A stretch of 47,051 nt of DNA from a virus, in IMG/VR virus record IMGVR_UViG_3300036851_000739, positions 1-47,051 of that record; one strand, 5' to 3'. Numbering within the stretch: position 1 is the first letter of the stretch; each line of letters begins with the position of its first letter. Made by a program: the position numbers and the translations under genes. The notes beneath the pieces are model-generated. The model had not been told where the DNA came from. It searched no databases and worked only from the letters and a program-made list of their open reading frames with translations. Shown piece after piece: positions 6,289 to 13,782 of this stretch.

Positions 6289-6396
6289 TCAGCTTCGAGT
6301 CGTGCTCAAGCAGTTCGGCAGCAGCGAGCAGACGATCTGCTGGATCTGCTCAGGGCTCGGCGGCGAACCCGGAACCGCTCTGAGCGCCGCTGCCAT
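6289..6396 (-). CDS. Possible 35-residue ORF between collagen-like and lysin genes
   Basis: An ATG directly follows the stop of the collagen-like gene (TGAATG) and opens a 35-codon frame, MAAALRAVPGSPPSPEQIQQ..., with two Cys (IVCSLLPNC). It would fill half of the otherwise empty 200 bp before the lysin. Coding potential is uncertain at this length. The remaining 6194-6288 holds the lysin's leader with TCAGGAGGT upstream of its ATG. Confidence 0.3.
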   Translation of the reverse strand: MAAALRAVPGSPPSPEQIQQIVCSLLPNCLSTTRS

Positions 6397-6975
6397 TCAC
6401 GGGTCCAGCACGCAGGTCTGCGTTGTCGGCGGATCGAGCACGTCGGCGGTCGGCTGGCAGGTGAAGGTGCGGCCGTCGAGGAACGCCGCGATCGCAGTCT
6501 GAAGCTCGGCAGCCGTGGGCGGTGGGCCCGACTCGCCCTGCGCTCCGGGGGAACCCTGTTCGCCCTGCGGTCCCGGTTCGCCCTGCGGTCCCGGCTGGCC
6601 TTGGGGCCCAGGTGTGCCGTCCTTCCCGGCAGCGCCCGTCTGCCCGATCGCCCCGAACGGTCCCTCCAGTCCCCGTGGCCCCACGCCTCCGGGCCGACCA
6701 ACGCCACCCGCGGGGCCGGCTGGCCCCGGTCCGCCCTCCAGTCCCCGTGGCCCCACGCGCAGAATGCCCTTCTGGATCAGCACCCGCTGGATCGGCAGCA
6801 CCTTGCGCTCAGTGCTCCGGATCTTGCGGGTGTTCGCCTTGATCTTGCGCTTGTTCGACTTCGCGGTGTCGGCGACCTGCTGGCGCTCCGTGCCCGAGTT
6901 GCGGGCGACGAGGAACACCACGACCACCAGCGCCAGCCCGAGAGCGACGAGCGCGGCCCAACGTAGGCCAGTCAT
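6397..6975 (-). CDS. Membrane-anchored collagen-like repeat protein
   Basis: A 192-residue protein. Residues 5-24 are a membrane segment, residues 28-62 a basic heptad-like helix ([18 protein letters not shown]), and residues 73-152 an uninterrupted run of Gly-X-Y triplets ([19 protein letters not shown]). A short C-terminal domain with two Cys follows ([16 protein letters not shown]). Collagen-like stretches form triple helices and are common in phage fibres, but an N-terminal membrane anchor is not typical of a tail fibre. Placed between holin-like and lysin genes, it might be a spanin-like or envelope factor (inference). Its ATG overlaps the stop of the holin-like gene. Confidence 0.7.
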   Translation of the reverse strand: MTGLRWAALVALGLALVVVVFLVARNSGTERQQVADTAKSNKRKIKANTRKIRSTERKVLPIQRVLIQKGILRVGPRGLEGGPGPAGPAGGVGRPGGVGPRGLEGPFGAIGQTGAAGKDGTPGPQGQPGPQGEPGPQGEQGSPGAQGESGPPPTAAELQTAIAAFLDGRTFTCQPTADVLDPPTTQTCVLDP

Positions 6976-7220
6976 CCGCCCGCCTTCAGGACGATCAAGG
7001 ACATGGCGCCGCTGCCGACGAGCGCGCCGATGGCTGCGTAGAAGGCGAGCTTGGTCTTCATGGCGGTGATCTCGGTCGTCACGACGTCCTGGCGCTCATC
7101 GACCTTCTCGAGCAGCTTGCACATGCGTTCGAGCGTGCCGTTGTTCGTCTTCAGGTGCCACTCGTGCTCGGTGAGGCGCTCCTCCACCTCGCGCAGGCGC
7201 ACGTTCTCCACCTCAGACAT
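6972..7220 (-). CDS. XhlA-like holin candidate
   Basis: An 82-residue protein starting [16 protein letters not shown]. Residues 5-57 form a long amphipathic or coiled-coil helix and residues 58-79 a single C-terminal membrane span, with a Lys-Ala-Gly-Gly tail. This is the arrangement of XhlA/haemolysin-type holin accessory proteins. Its place in the lysis region supports a role in permeabilising the membrane. A longer in-frame extension exists but lacks a good start and overlaps the upstream gene. Confidence 0.65.
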   Translation of the reverse strand: MSEVENVRLREVEERLTEHEWHLKTNNGTLERMCKLLEKVDERQDVVTTEITAMKTKLAFYAAIGALVGSGAMSLIVLKAGG

Positions 7221-7255
7221 GTCCCGTTCGGCTCCTGCACACGGTGACCTCCTGG

Positions 7256-7798
7256 TCAGGGTTGGCGGCGGATCAGGGCGCAGGCGCGGCGCTGCTGGCG
7301 GCGGCTGGGGTAGTACCAGTAGCCCCAGAAGACGCGGCTGCGGGCGCTGCGGTTGCCGAGCGCGCAGAAGGCGTAGGCATCGGCGAACCACTCGCCTGGC
7401 GGCACCGGGCCTCCCCACCAGGGCCTGCGCTCGACCCCCATGATGCGCTTGAAGGCGACGCGCTCGCGGCGGCTCAGGTAGAGCAGGTCGACGACGTGGC
7501 CGAGCTCGTGCATGAACTCGTAGTGGGCCGCCCGGTCGCGTTCCCCGGCGTAGAAGACGATCACCGGCCGCGGGCGATAGACGCAGGCCGCCGAGCTGCC
7601 ACAGCCGCGGTCGGTCAGCCACACCACCACGCGCCCGCGCGGGGTGGGCACGCGCGAGCGGTCAACCCAGCGCTGGAGCTGGCGCAGCCCTCGAGGGTCC
7701 TGACCGCGGGCGGGCACAAGCGTGGTCGCGAAGCCAACGCCGGCGCTGACACTGAGCGCGGCGAGCGCGCAGGCAAGGGTGAGCCGCGCTCTCGGCAA
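7256..7798 (-). CDS. Secreted zinc metallopeptidase (HELGH)
   Basis: A 180-residue protein with a signal peptide (residues 1-25). The zinc-binding motif is EFMHELGHVVDLL with His97, Glu98 and His101. GEWFADAYAF at residues 135-144 supplies a likely third ligand, Glu136, in the ExxxD pattern of gluzincin-like peptidases. The peptidase family was not identified. Its location at the start of the lysis block suggests action on envelope proteins or wall cross-links during lysis; it could instead be a virion-associated enzyme. Cys residues at about 66, 72 and 145 may form disulfides, consistent with export. Confidence 0.7.
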   Translation of the reverse strand: MPRARLTLACALAALSVSAGVGFATTLVPARGQDPRGLRQLQRWVDRSRVPTPRGRVVVWLTDRGCGSSAACVYRPRPVIVFYAGERDRAAHYEFMHELGHVVDLLYLSRRERVAFKRIMGVERRPWWGGPVPPGEWFADAYAFCALGNRSARSRVFWGYWYYPSRRQQRRACALIRRQP

Positions 7799-7840
7799 GG
7801 CGTTCTCCTCTCGGTGTGGGTCAGAGGTTCGGGGGTGCGC

Positions 7841-10675
7841 TCAGCGCTGCACCTGCTGGAGCTCGATCGCGTAGCTGATGTCGCCGGTGCCGCCGCTGGC
7901 GACGACCCTCATGCTCGGGGCGCCACCGTCGCGGTCGAGCCACTGCGTCAGGTCGATGCGGCCGGCCGCCGTCACGCTCGCCCGAGCCGTGCCGTTCACA
8001 GCCACAGACCAGGAGCTTTGGTCTGACTTCGAGGTCACGACCAGCGTCGCCTTGATGATGTCGTCGAGGTTGGGCGGCAGCGCCACCCGCGACGTGCTGG
8101 TGCCGGCGCCCGCGCCCGTCGTCCCTCCGAGCGAGCCGCTGACCGTGGCCAGCTGCCCCTGGAAAGTTCGACGGCCGCCGAAATACTGGCGCTGCAGCCG
8201 CTTCAGCGTCTCGAGCCAGCCGCGCGGCCGGTCGCGGAAGGAGACGTTCGCCCCGCGCAGGCCCTGCGGGACGAAGTCCCTGGCCAGTCCCGTGATCTGG
8301 CGCGGCGCCAGGTCGTAGACACCGATCTCGGGCTGCTGGATGCGGATCCCGTCGCCGGGCAGCCAGTGGAACTTCTGAAGCGCCCCGGTGAGCGGGAACG
8401 AGTCGAGCAGCTGGCGCTGCCCGCGCGGCCGCACCGCGACCTGCTCCCAGGGCGTGCCCCGGATCGCCAGGATGCTCTCGAGGCGGGTCTGCAGCAGCGC
8501 CTCGAAGGTGATCTCGGCCAGGCTCTCGTGGTCCTGGTGCAGGAACAGCCCCAGCTGCGCGAGCACGCCGTCGAGCAGCTCCGCGCTCAGCTGGCCGGAG
8601 CCCTCCTGGTCGGCGAGCCCGGCCGCGTCGGCGAGCAGATCGTCGACGACGTCCTCGGCGTTCACCTCGACCTCGGGGTCGACGCCCTCGAGCGTGTCCA
8701 GCACCTTCGCCGTGTCGCGGCCCACCCGCACCCGCGGCACCAGCGCGCCGGGGAACTCGCCCGACTCGAGCGAGCGCGGCTCGCACACGAACTGGTGCGT
8801 GAAGGTCTGCGCCAGCACGCTCAGCTTCTCGAAGTGCGAGTCGAAGTGCACGTCGTCGAGCACGCAGCCGAGCGGCGACAGGGCGGGCGCGCCGGCCTGC
8901 GTGCCGCCGACGGCGTAGTAGCTCGAGGGCGCGTCCGAGCGCGCGTAGTTGAACGCCGGCGTGTAGCCCTTCGCCTCCAGCACCAGCGGATACCAGCCCG
9001 AGACCGAGCCCAGCAGCGAGCGCAGCGCGGCCGTCGTCAGCGTGCTCGAGCCGTGGCTGCCCGCCGGCCAGTCGTCGATCAGCTGCTCGCCGAAGCGCGT
9101 CTTGCCGACCCACAGCCGGACGCCGTTGGTGGAGATCGTCTGGAGCGTGTAGTCGAAGTTCGCGAGGTCGAGGTAGATCGCGCCGGTCCAGCGCACGGAC
9201 CAGGTCGTGCCGCCGCCGGCGGGCGGCGCGGCGCCGCCGACCAGCGTCACGTCGGTGCGGCTCGCGTAGTGCTCGCGCGTCGGGTTCAGCACGCGGTCGT
9301 AGGCGATGCCGTCCGAGTCGTCGAAGTAGCGCCCCTCGAGCCCGCCCGGGGTGAGCGCCCGCGGCAGCTGGTAGTCGCCCTTGTCGGCACCGCGCATCAG
9401 CACGGGGCGCGTGCGTCGGAGGCCGACCAGCTCGACCCACACGCCCTGGCCGCTCTCGACCGCCGCGCTCGTCTGGTAGACGCGCACGCCGGGACGAGCG
9501 GCGCTGAAGTTGGCGGGCAGCGGCACCACGCCCAGCAGCACGCCGTTCACGTAGCAGAAGGCCCAGCGCTCGCGCGCCTCGATCGCGAACCGCAGCGTGA
9601 ACGGCACGCTCAGCGCCGGCCCGTTGACGTCGATCGTCGTGCCGCCGACCTTCAGCTGCCAGGTGACGCGGGCGGCGCCGGCGCGCAGGCCCGTGGCGAT
9701 GATCTCGATCGCACTGCCGCCGGCCCCGTCCTCGAGCCCCAGCGCCAGCAGCGTGTTTGCATGCGTGAAGGGCCAGGCACCGTCGTCGGGCGATACGACC
9801 GTGCCCTCGACCTTCCAGCTGCTGTAAGCCTCCGAGGACTGGTAGCCGATCGGATAGCCCGTCTTGCCGAGCACGAAGCCGCTCAGCGCCGAGCCACCGC
9901 CGGTGTTGTCGAGGTAGATCCGCGCCCGGCTGTCGGTCGGCGCGGCCTGGCTGGCGCGCAGCACGGTGAAGCGCCCGCTCGGCGTGTCGGCCGCCGAGGA
10001 GCTCCAGGCGAAGCTGTCGCTCTCGAACTCGTCGTACAGCTCCAGCTTCCACAGCTGCGTCCAGAACTCGTGCACGTCGCGCGGGGCGTGATGCCAGCTC
10101 CAGTTGGCCAGCTCGCGCGCCCGCTTGGTCAGGAAGTAGGCATCGACGCCGCGCAGCTCGATCCGCGCCCGGCTGCGCTTGAAGGCGATCGGCGTGCCGA
10201 CGAACAGCAGCTCCGAGGGCTGCCCGGGGCCGGGGCCGAGCCAGATCTCGAACCACTCGTTGCCCATGCGATAGTTCGGGTCGTTGACGATCTGGAGCCG
10301 GGAGCCGTGCAGCACGCCGTCCTCGCCGGTCGCGTTCGGGAACACCAGCGAGAAGGTGCCCTCCTCACGCAGCCGCCGCTCGTAGCTGCCGCTCTGGTAG
10401 CCCTGCTCGCCGTTGACGCCGCGCACCGACTGCGGCACCAGGTAGCGGCCGAGCAGCGCCGTGGCGCCCGTCTCGGAGGCGCTGCCGAACTTGATGTGGC
10501 GCAGCCAGCAGAGGCCGGGCTCGAGCTCGGCCAGCTCCTGGATCCCGGAGCGCGGCGCCCCGGCCGTGCCGAGCGCGGCGGGCGGTGCCGGCGGCGAGGG
10601 CCCGACGACCGCAGCGCCGGGCGAGAAGTTGCCGGGTCGGGCCTCGAAGCTGCCCGGCTGCGAGGTGCGGGCCAA
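7841..10675 (-). CDS. Large tail tip protein with PA14-like domain
   Basis: A 944-residue late protein. About residues 90-175 resemble a distal-tail/hub type segment (LRIHIKFGSASETG, GNEWFEIWLGPGP). About 205-420 look like a jelly-roll lectin (FAWSSSAADTPSGRFTVL, ITVDVNGPALSVPFTLRFAIEARE). About 443-575 match PA14 (GLEGRYFDDSDG, TWSVRWTGAIYLDLANFDYTLQTISTNGVRLWVG), a carbohydrate-binding module. The C-terminal part, after about 860, is a further beta domain. It follows the tape measure and another tip protein, so it most likely belongs to the adsorption apparatus. PA14 suggests a glycan receptor. The exact tip role is not resolved. Confidence 0.7.
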   Translation of the reverse strand: MARTSQPGSFEARPGNFSPGAAVVGPSPPAPPAALGTAGAPRSGIQELAELEPGLCWLRHIKFGSASETGATALLGRYLVPQSVRGVNGEQGYQSGSYERRLREEGTFSLVFPNATGEDGVLHGSRLQIVNDPNYRMGNEWFEIWLGPGPGQPSELLFVGTPIAFKRSRARIELRGVDAYFLTKRARELANWSWHHAPRDVHEFWTQLWKLELYDEFESDSFAWSSSAADTPSGRFTVLRASQAAPTDSRARIYLDNTGGGSALSGFVLGKTGYPIGYQSSEAYSSWKVEGTVVSPDDGAWPFTHANTLLALGLEDGAGGSAIEIIATGLRAGAARVTWQLKVGGTTIDVNGPALSVPFTLRFAIEARERWAFCYVNGVLLGVVPLPANFSAARPGVRVYQTSAAVESGQGVWVELVGLRRTRPVLMRGADKGDYQLPRALTPGGLEGRYFDDSDGIAYDRVLNPTREHYASRTDVTLVGGAAPPAGGGTTWSVRWTGAIYLDLANFDYTLQTISTNGVRLWVGKTRFGEQLIDDWPAGSHGSSTLTTAALRSLLGSVSGWYPLVLEAKGYTPAFNYARSDAPSSYYAVGGTQAGAPALSPLGCVLDDVHFDSHFEKLSVLAQTFTHQFVCEPRSLESGEFPGALVPRVRVGRDTAKVLDTLEGVDPEVEVNAEDVVDDLLADAAGLADQEGSGQLSAELLDGVLAQLGLFLHQDHESLAEITFEALLQTRLESILAIRGTPWEQVAVRPRGQRQLLDSFPLTGALQKFHWLPGDGIRIQQPEIGVYDLAPRQITGLARDFVPQGLRGANVSFRDRPRGWLETLKRLQRQYFGGRRTFQGQLATVSGSLGGTTGAGAGTSTSRVALPPNLDDIIKATLVVTSKSDQSSWSVAVNGTARASVTAAGRIDLTQWLDRDGGAPSMRVVASGGTGDISYAIELQQVQR

Positions 10676-10684
10676 ACTCAGCCC

Positions 10685-11038
10685 CTACGTGATCTCGAGC
10701 AGCGAGGCAACAAACTCCCTGACAGTGCTGTCGTCCTGCCACACCTTCAGGATGTCGCCACCCTCAAGCACCAGCGGCTGCGAAAGCAGCTCCATGCTGG
10801 TCTCGGCGCCGACCGCCGCGGTTGGGGCCTGCCTGGTGACGATCTCGCGATCCACCGCTGCCGACGAGTCCCGCACCGCGACGTGCACTACGGCAGTGCT
10901 GCCGCCCGACTTCACACGGATCGAGCGCACGATCGCGACCCCCGGCGCGGCTGGTGTCGTGTAGAGGGTCACCGCCGTCCCGAGGCTCGTGGTGCCCGCG
11001 AGCGTTATGGCCTGCGCGTTCTTGTAGGTCTGAGGCAT
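10685..11038 (-). CDS. Small beta-rich tail protein
   Basis: A 117-residue protein, MPQTYKNAQAITL..., with alternating beta strands typical of small phage structural domains (AVTLYTTPAAPGVAIVRSIRVKSGG, then LEGGDILKVWQDD). It lies between two tip or fibre genes. Proteins of this kind often decorate or trimerise on tail structures; the specific role is unknown. Confidence 0.6.
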   Translation of the reverse strand: MPQTYKNAQAITLAGTTSLGTAVTLYTTPAAPGVAIVRSIRVKSGGSTAVVHVAVRDSSAAVDREIVTRQAPTAAVGAETSMELLSQPLVLEGGDILKVWQDDSTVREFVASLLEIT

Positions 11039-11050
11039 GTTTCCCCTCTC

Positions 11051-11347
11051 TTAGGCGCCGAACCAGAGCCGCTCTTGTTGCAGCTGGCGGAAGGTCTCGG
11101 CCGTCATCACCATCGCGACGGGCGTGTTGTTGGTGTGCGTCGCAGCGGTGCTCCCCTCGACGCCCCGCTCCACGGTCCAGGTCGTCGTCGTGCCGCCGGC
11201 CGTGACCAGCATGTACTCCGAGTCGATCCTGATCCGGAACGGCGCCGCCACCGGCGCCGCGGTCACGACCGAGATCGAGGTCGCGCTGGTGGACGTGATC
11301 GCGGCCGCGAGCGTGGTCTGAAAGTCGTTGGCGAGGTTCTCGGGCAT
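11051..11347 (-). CDS. Small tail protein with IDSEYMLVT motif
   Basis: A 98-residue protein. The segment FRIRIDSEYMLVTAGG, followed by TWTVERGVEGSTAATH, is a pattern I recognise from many actinobacteriophage structural genes near tail fibres. It is predicted to be beta-rich with a short C-terminal helix. It is coupled by a one-base start/stop overlap to the large tip protein upstream. Function beyond being structural is unknown. Confidence 0.6.
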   Translation of the reverse strand: MPENLANDFQTTLAAAITSTSATSISVVTAAPVAAPFRIRIDSEYMLVTAGGTTTTWTVERGVEGSTAATHTNNTPVAMVMTAETFRQLQQERLWFGA

Positions 11348-13782
11348 TACCTGGCCACCAGGGTCGGAACGGGTCGGAGGTCATAGAGGTTGCTGGCGCC
11401 GAGATCGCGCACGCCGTCGTACTGGGCGTCTGCCTCGGTGCGCTGCTCTGACGGGACGAGCCGCACCCGGTCGACGCGCACGGGGCCGCTGCCGGCCGAG
11501 CGCCAGGCGGCCATACCGATCACGTCGCTGCCGGCGGCGACCACGACCTCGCCCAGCGACAGCCACTGGTAGTCGATGTCGCTGGAGCCGGCCACCACCT
11601 GCACGGCGTCCCAGTAGACGGTCGCCTGGGGCGCGTAGAGCCGCACGTTGATTTTCCCGTCCGACCCCGCGGTCCACACTACTGTGTGGCGAACCCAGCC
11701 GGAGGTGACAGCCGTGATCTGGGTGTTCACAAAGCCCGCCACGCCCAGGCTCAAGGCGAGCAGCCCGCGATCACCTGTGGCCCCCGCCGTGAACGCGGTG
11801 ACCCTCGCCCACGCCGAGATCGTGTATGTGGCTCCGGGGGTCAGCCCCGCCACATCCGTGAAGATGTAATCACCCGAAGACGCCTCCGTGTTGACGAGCT
11901 TCGAGGAGTAGCTACCGGAGAACGCCTGCTCCGTCGAGCGCGTCCAGGTGACCGAGGCGTTCGTGTCGGCGAGTGTCCAGTTGACGGTGTCGGCCTCGAA
12001 GCTCGGGTTCGTGACGAGGTTCACGAACGGCGAGGTTCGCGTCACGGCCGCGAGCGAGGTCATCGTGGTGTCGGCCGCGAACGAGCCGGTCGCGCCGGCG
12101 AGCACGGCCCACACCCGCGCGAGCATCTGGTACTTGCCGAGCCCCAGCCCGAGCTGCGTCGCGGTCGGGTTGGTGGTCCGCGCGGTACGCGCGGTCTGGG
12201 TGTCCTCGACAGCGTTGCCGCCGTAAGCAGCGGCGTCGGCGACCGACGACGTCGTCCCCGAGCCCGTGTTGCGATAGCTCTCGGCCTCGTGATCGGCCAC
12301 CGCCTCCGCGCCGTAGCCGAGCCGCAGCTCCGCATAGCCCGCGCCGGCAGTCCCGTACTCGGCCGCCAGCGCCAGGCAGGAGCGGCTCGAGCCGTGGCCG
12401 AGCGAGCTGGTCTGCAGGATCAGCTTCTGGCCCGCCCGCAGGAAGGCGAACTGCGCCACCGGGCGTCCGCTGCTCGCCAGCACGGCCCAGGGAATGTCGT
12501 CTGCGGTCAGCAGCGCAGCCGTCAGCGGCCAGCCGCCGGCGTCGTCCGAGGCGCGCGCGACGGTGGTGAAGCCGCCACCGCCGCCGCCGGCGAAGAACTG
12601 CGTGCCGCTGTCGGCCGGGCTGTAGACGAGCATCGCGCCGAGCGCGCCCGAGCCGCCCCAGCTCGTGTAAAGCTCGAAGCGCGGCCCGAGCCAGCCGCGC
12701 TGGAGCGTGATGTAGAGGTCGCAATAGCTGTCGGTGCCGACGCGGCGCAGGCGCACCCGCAGCACCGCGCGCTCCGGCGTCCACTCGGCCACGGCTGCGC
12801 TGAGCAGCGTGTCGAACGCGGCCGTCGTGCCCGCCGGCTGGTCGCGCTTGCAGAACACCCGCCCCTGCTCGACCCAGGCGCCGGCAACGACCGTCTCGAT
12901 GACGAGGGTCGGCGTCCCGCTCTGCACCAGGTAGCGCAGCCGGCAGAGGCCGTTCTGGAGCACCGGCACGTCGCCCGAGCTGAGCGGGTACTTCGGCCCG
13001 TAGAGCTCCTCCCAGCCGTAGGCGGCCTGGGGATCGAGCAGGCCGGGCGCCGTGTCGTATACGCCGCCGCCGAACGGCCCCAGCTCCCCCCGCCGGTCGT
13101 AGATCACGACGTCGCCGAGGCCCTGGTCCGCCTCGCCCTGCTCGAAGCTGTAGACGTCGCCGTCGACGGCGCCGACGACGAACGGCACGCTGCTGCCCAG
13201 GCCGTCGCGCTCGAGCGGCGTCACGATCGCGCGGCCAGTCCCCAGCACGTCGCTGGCGCCGTGAGGCAGGAACACCAGCGCCAGCGCGCCGGCGGCGGCG
13301 AAGTCGGTCGAGTAGACGGTGCCGAGCATGTCGCGCGGCACCGTCTGAAGGCGGCGGTCGTGCAGCTCCAGCCGGCGCGCCGGGCGGTGGCTCCAGGGCG
13401 TGCCGACGAGGTAGCAGTCGCTCAGCGGCACCTTGAAGTCGGCGAACGTGATCCCGCCCGCCGCGTACTCGATCTCGCCGCCGCCCACCAGCAGCCAGCC
13501 GTTCAGCTCCGGATCGACCGCCCACTTGAGGTAGATCGGCGCCAGCGCGGGCGGATTGCTGAGCAGCGAGCGCAGCTGCCGCCGCATCCGCACGCCGATC
13601 TCGTAGCCGTCGGCGTCGCTCTGATCGCCGTGGACGGGCAGGGTCAGGCCGAGTGGCTGCGGCTTGGGCTCGGCCGGCACCAGCGCTGCGCCCGCGGCCT
13701 CCAGCGAGCCGCCGAGCGCCTCCTTGACGTCGTCGAAGAGGGTCGGCAGGGCGATTCGGCCGAATGTCAGGTCGCGCGGCAT
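11347..13782 (-). CDS. Minor tail / tip protein with CBM-like module
   Basis: An 811-residue protein. The ATG of MPRDLTFGRIALP is chosen because it overlaps the tape-measure stop (ATGA); the frame extends further upstream without a coupled start. The N-terminal third resembles a distal tail protein (DVKEALGGSLEAAGAALV, ITFADFKVPLSDCYLVGTPW). About residues 590-735 look like a CBM_4_9-type galactose-binding fold (NLVTNPSFEADTVNWTL, GATYTISAWARV, GKINVRLYAPQATVYWD). It follows the tape measure directly, the usual place of the Dit/Tal-type tip genes. The CBM suggests binding of a surface polysaccharide. Confidence 0.7.
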   Translation of the reverse strand: MPRDLTFGRIALPTLFDDVKEALGGSLEAAGAALVPAEPKPQPLGLTLPVHGDQSDADGYEIGVRMRRQLRSLLSNPPALAPIYLKWAVDPELNGWLLVGGGEIEYAAGGITFADFKVPLSDCYLVGTPWSHRPARRLELHDRRLQTVPRDMLGTVYSTDFAAAGALALVFLPHGASDVLGTGRAIVTPLERDGLGSSVPFVVGAVDGDVYSFEQGEADQGLGDVVIYDRRGELGPFGGGVYDTAPGLLDPQAAYGWEELYGPKYPLSSGDVPVLQNGLCRLRYLVQSGTPTLVIETVVAGAWVEQGRVFCKRDQPAGTTAAFDTLLSAAVAEWTPERAVLRVRLRRVGTDSYCDLYITLQRGWLGPRFELYTSWGGSGALGAMLVYSPADSGTQFFAGGGGGGFTTVARASDDAGGWPLTAALLTADDIPWAVLASSGRPVAQFAFLRAGQKLILQTSSLGHGSSRSCLALAAEYGTAGAGYAELRLGYGAEAVADHEAESYRNTGSGTTSSVADAAAYGGNAVEDTQTARTARTTNPTATQLGLGLGKYQMLARVWAVLAGATGSFAADTTMTSLAAVTRTSPFVNLVTNPSFEADTVNWTLADTNASVTWTRSTEQAFSGSYSSKLVNTEASSGDYIFTDVAGLTPGATYTISAWARVTAFTAGATGDRGLLALSLGVAGFVNTQITAVTSGWVRHTVVWTAGSDGKINVRLYAPQATVYWDAVQVVAGSSDIDYQWLSLGEVVVAAGSDVIGMAAWRSAGSGPVRVDRVRLVPSEQRTEADAQYDGVRDLGASNLYDLRPVPTLVAR

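Noticed and set aside
8366-11386. Plus-strand open frame of about 1000 codons opposite the tail tip gene
   Set aside because: It is a GC-rich shadow: its composition is dominated by Arg/Ala/Gly and it is antisense to a protein with recognisable domains.
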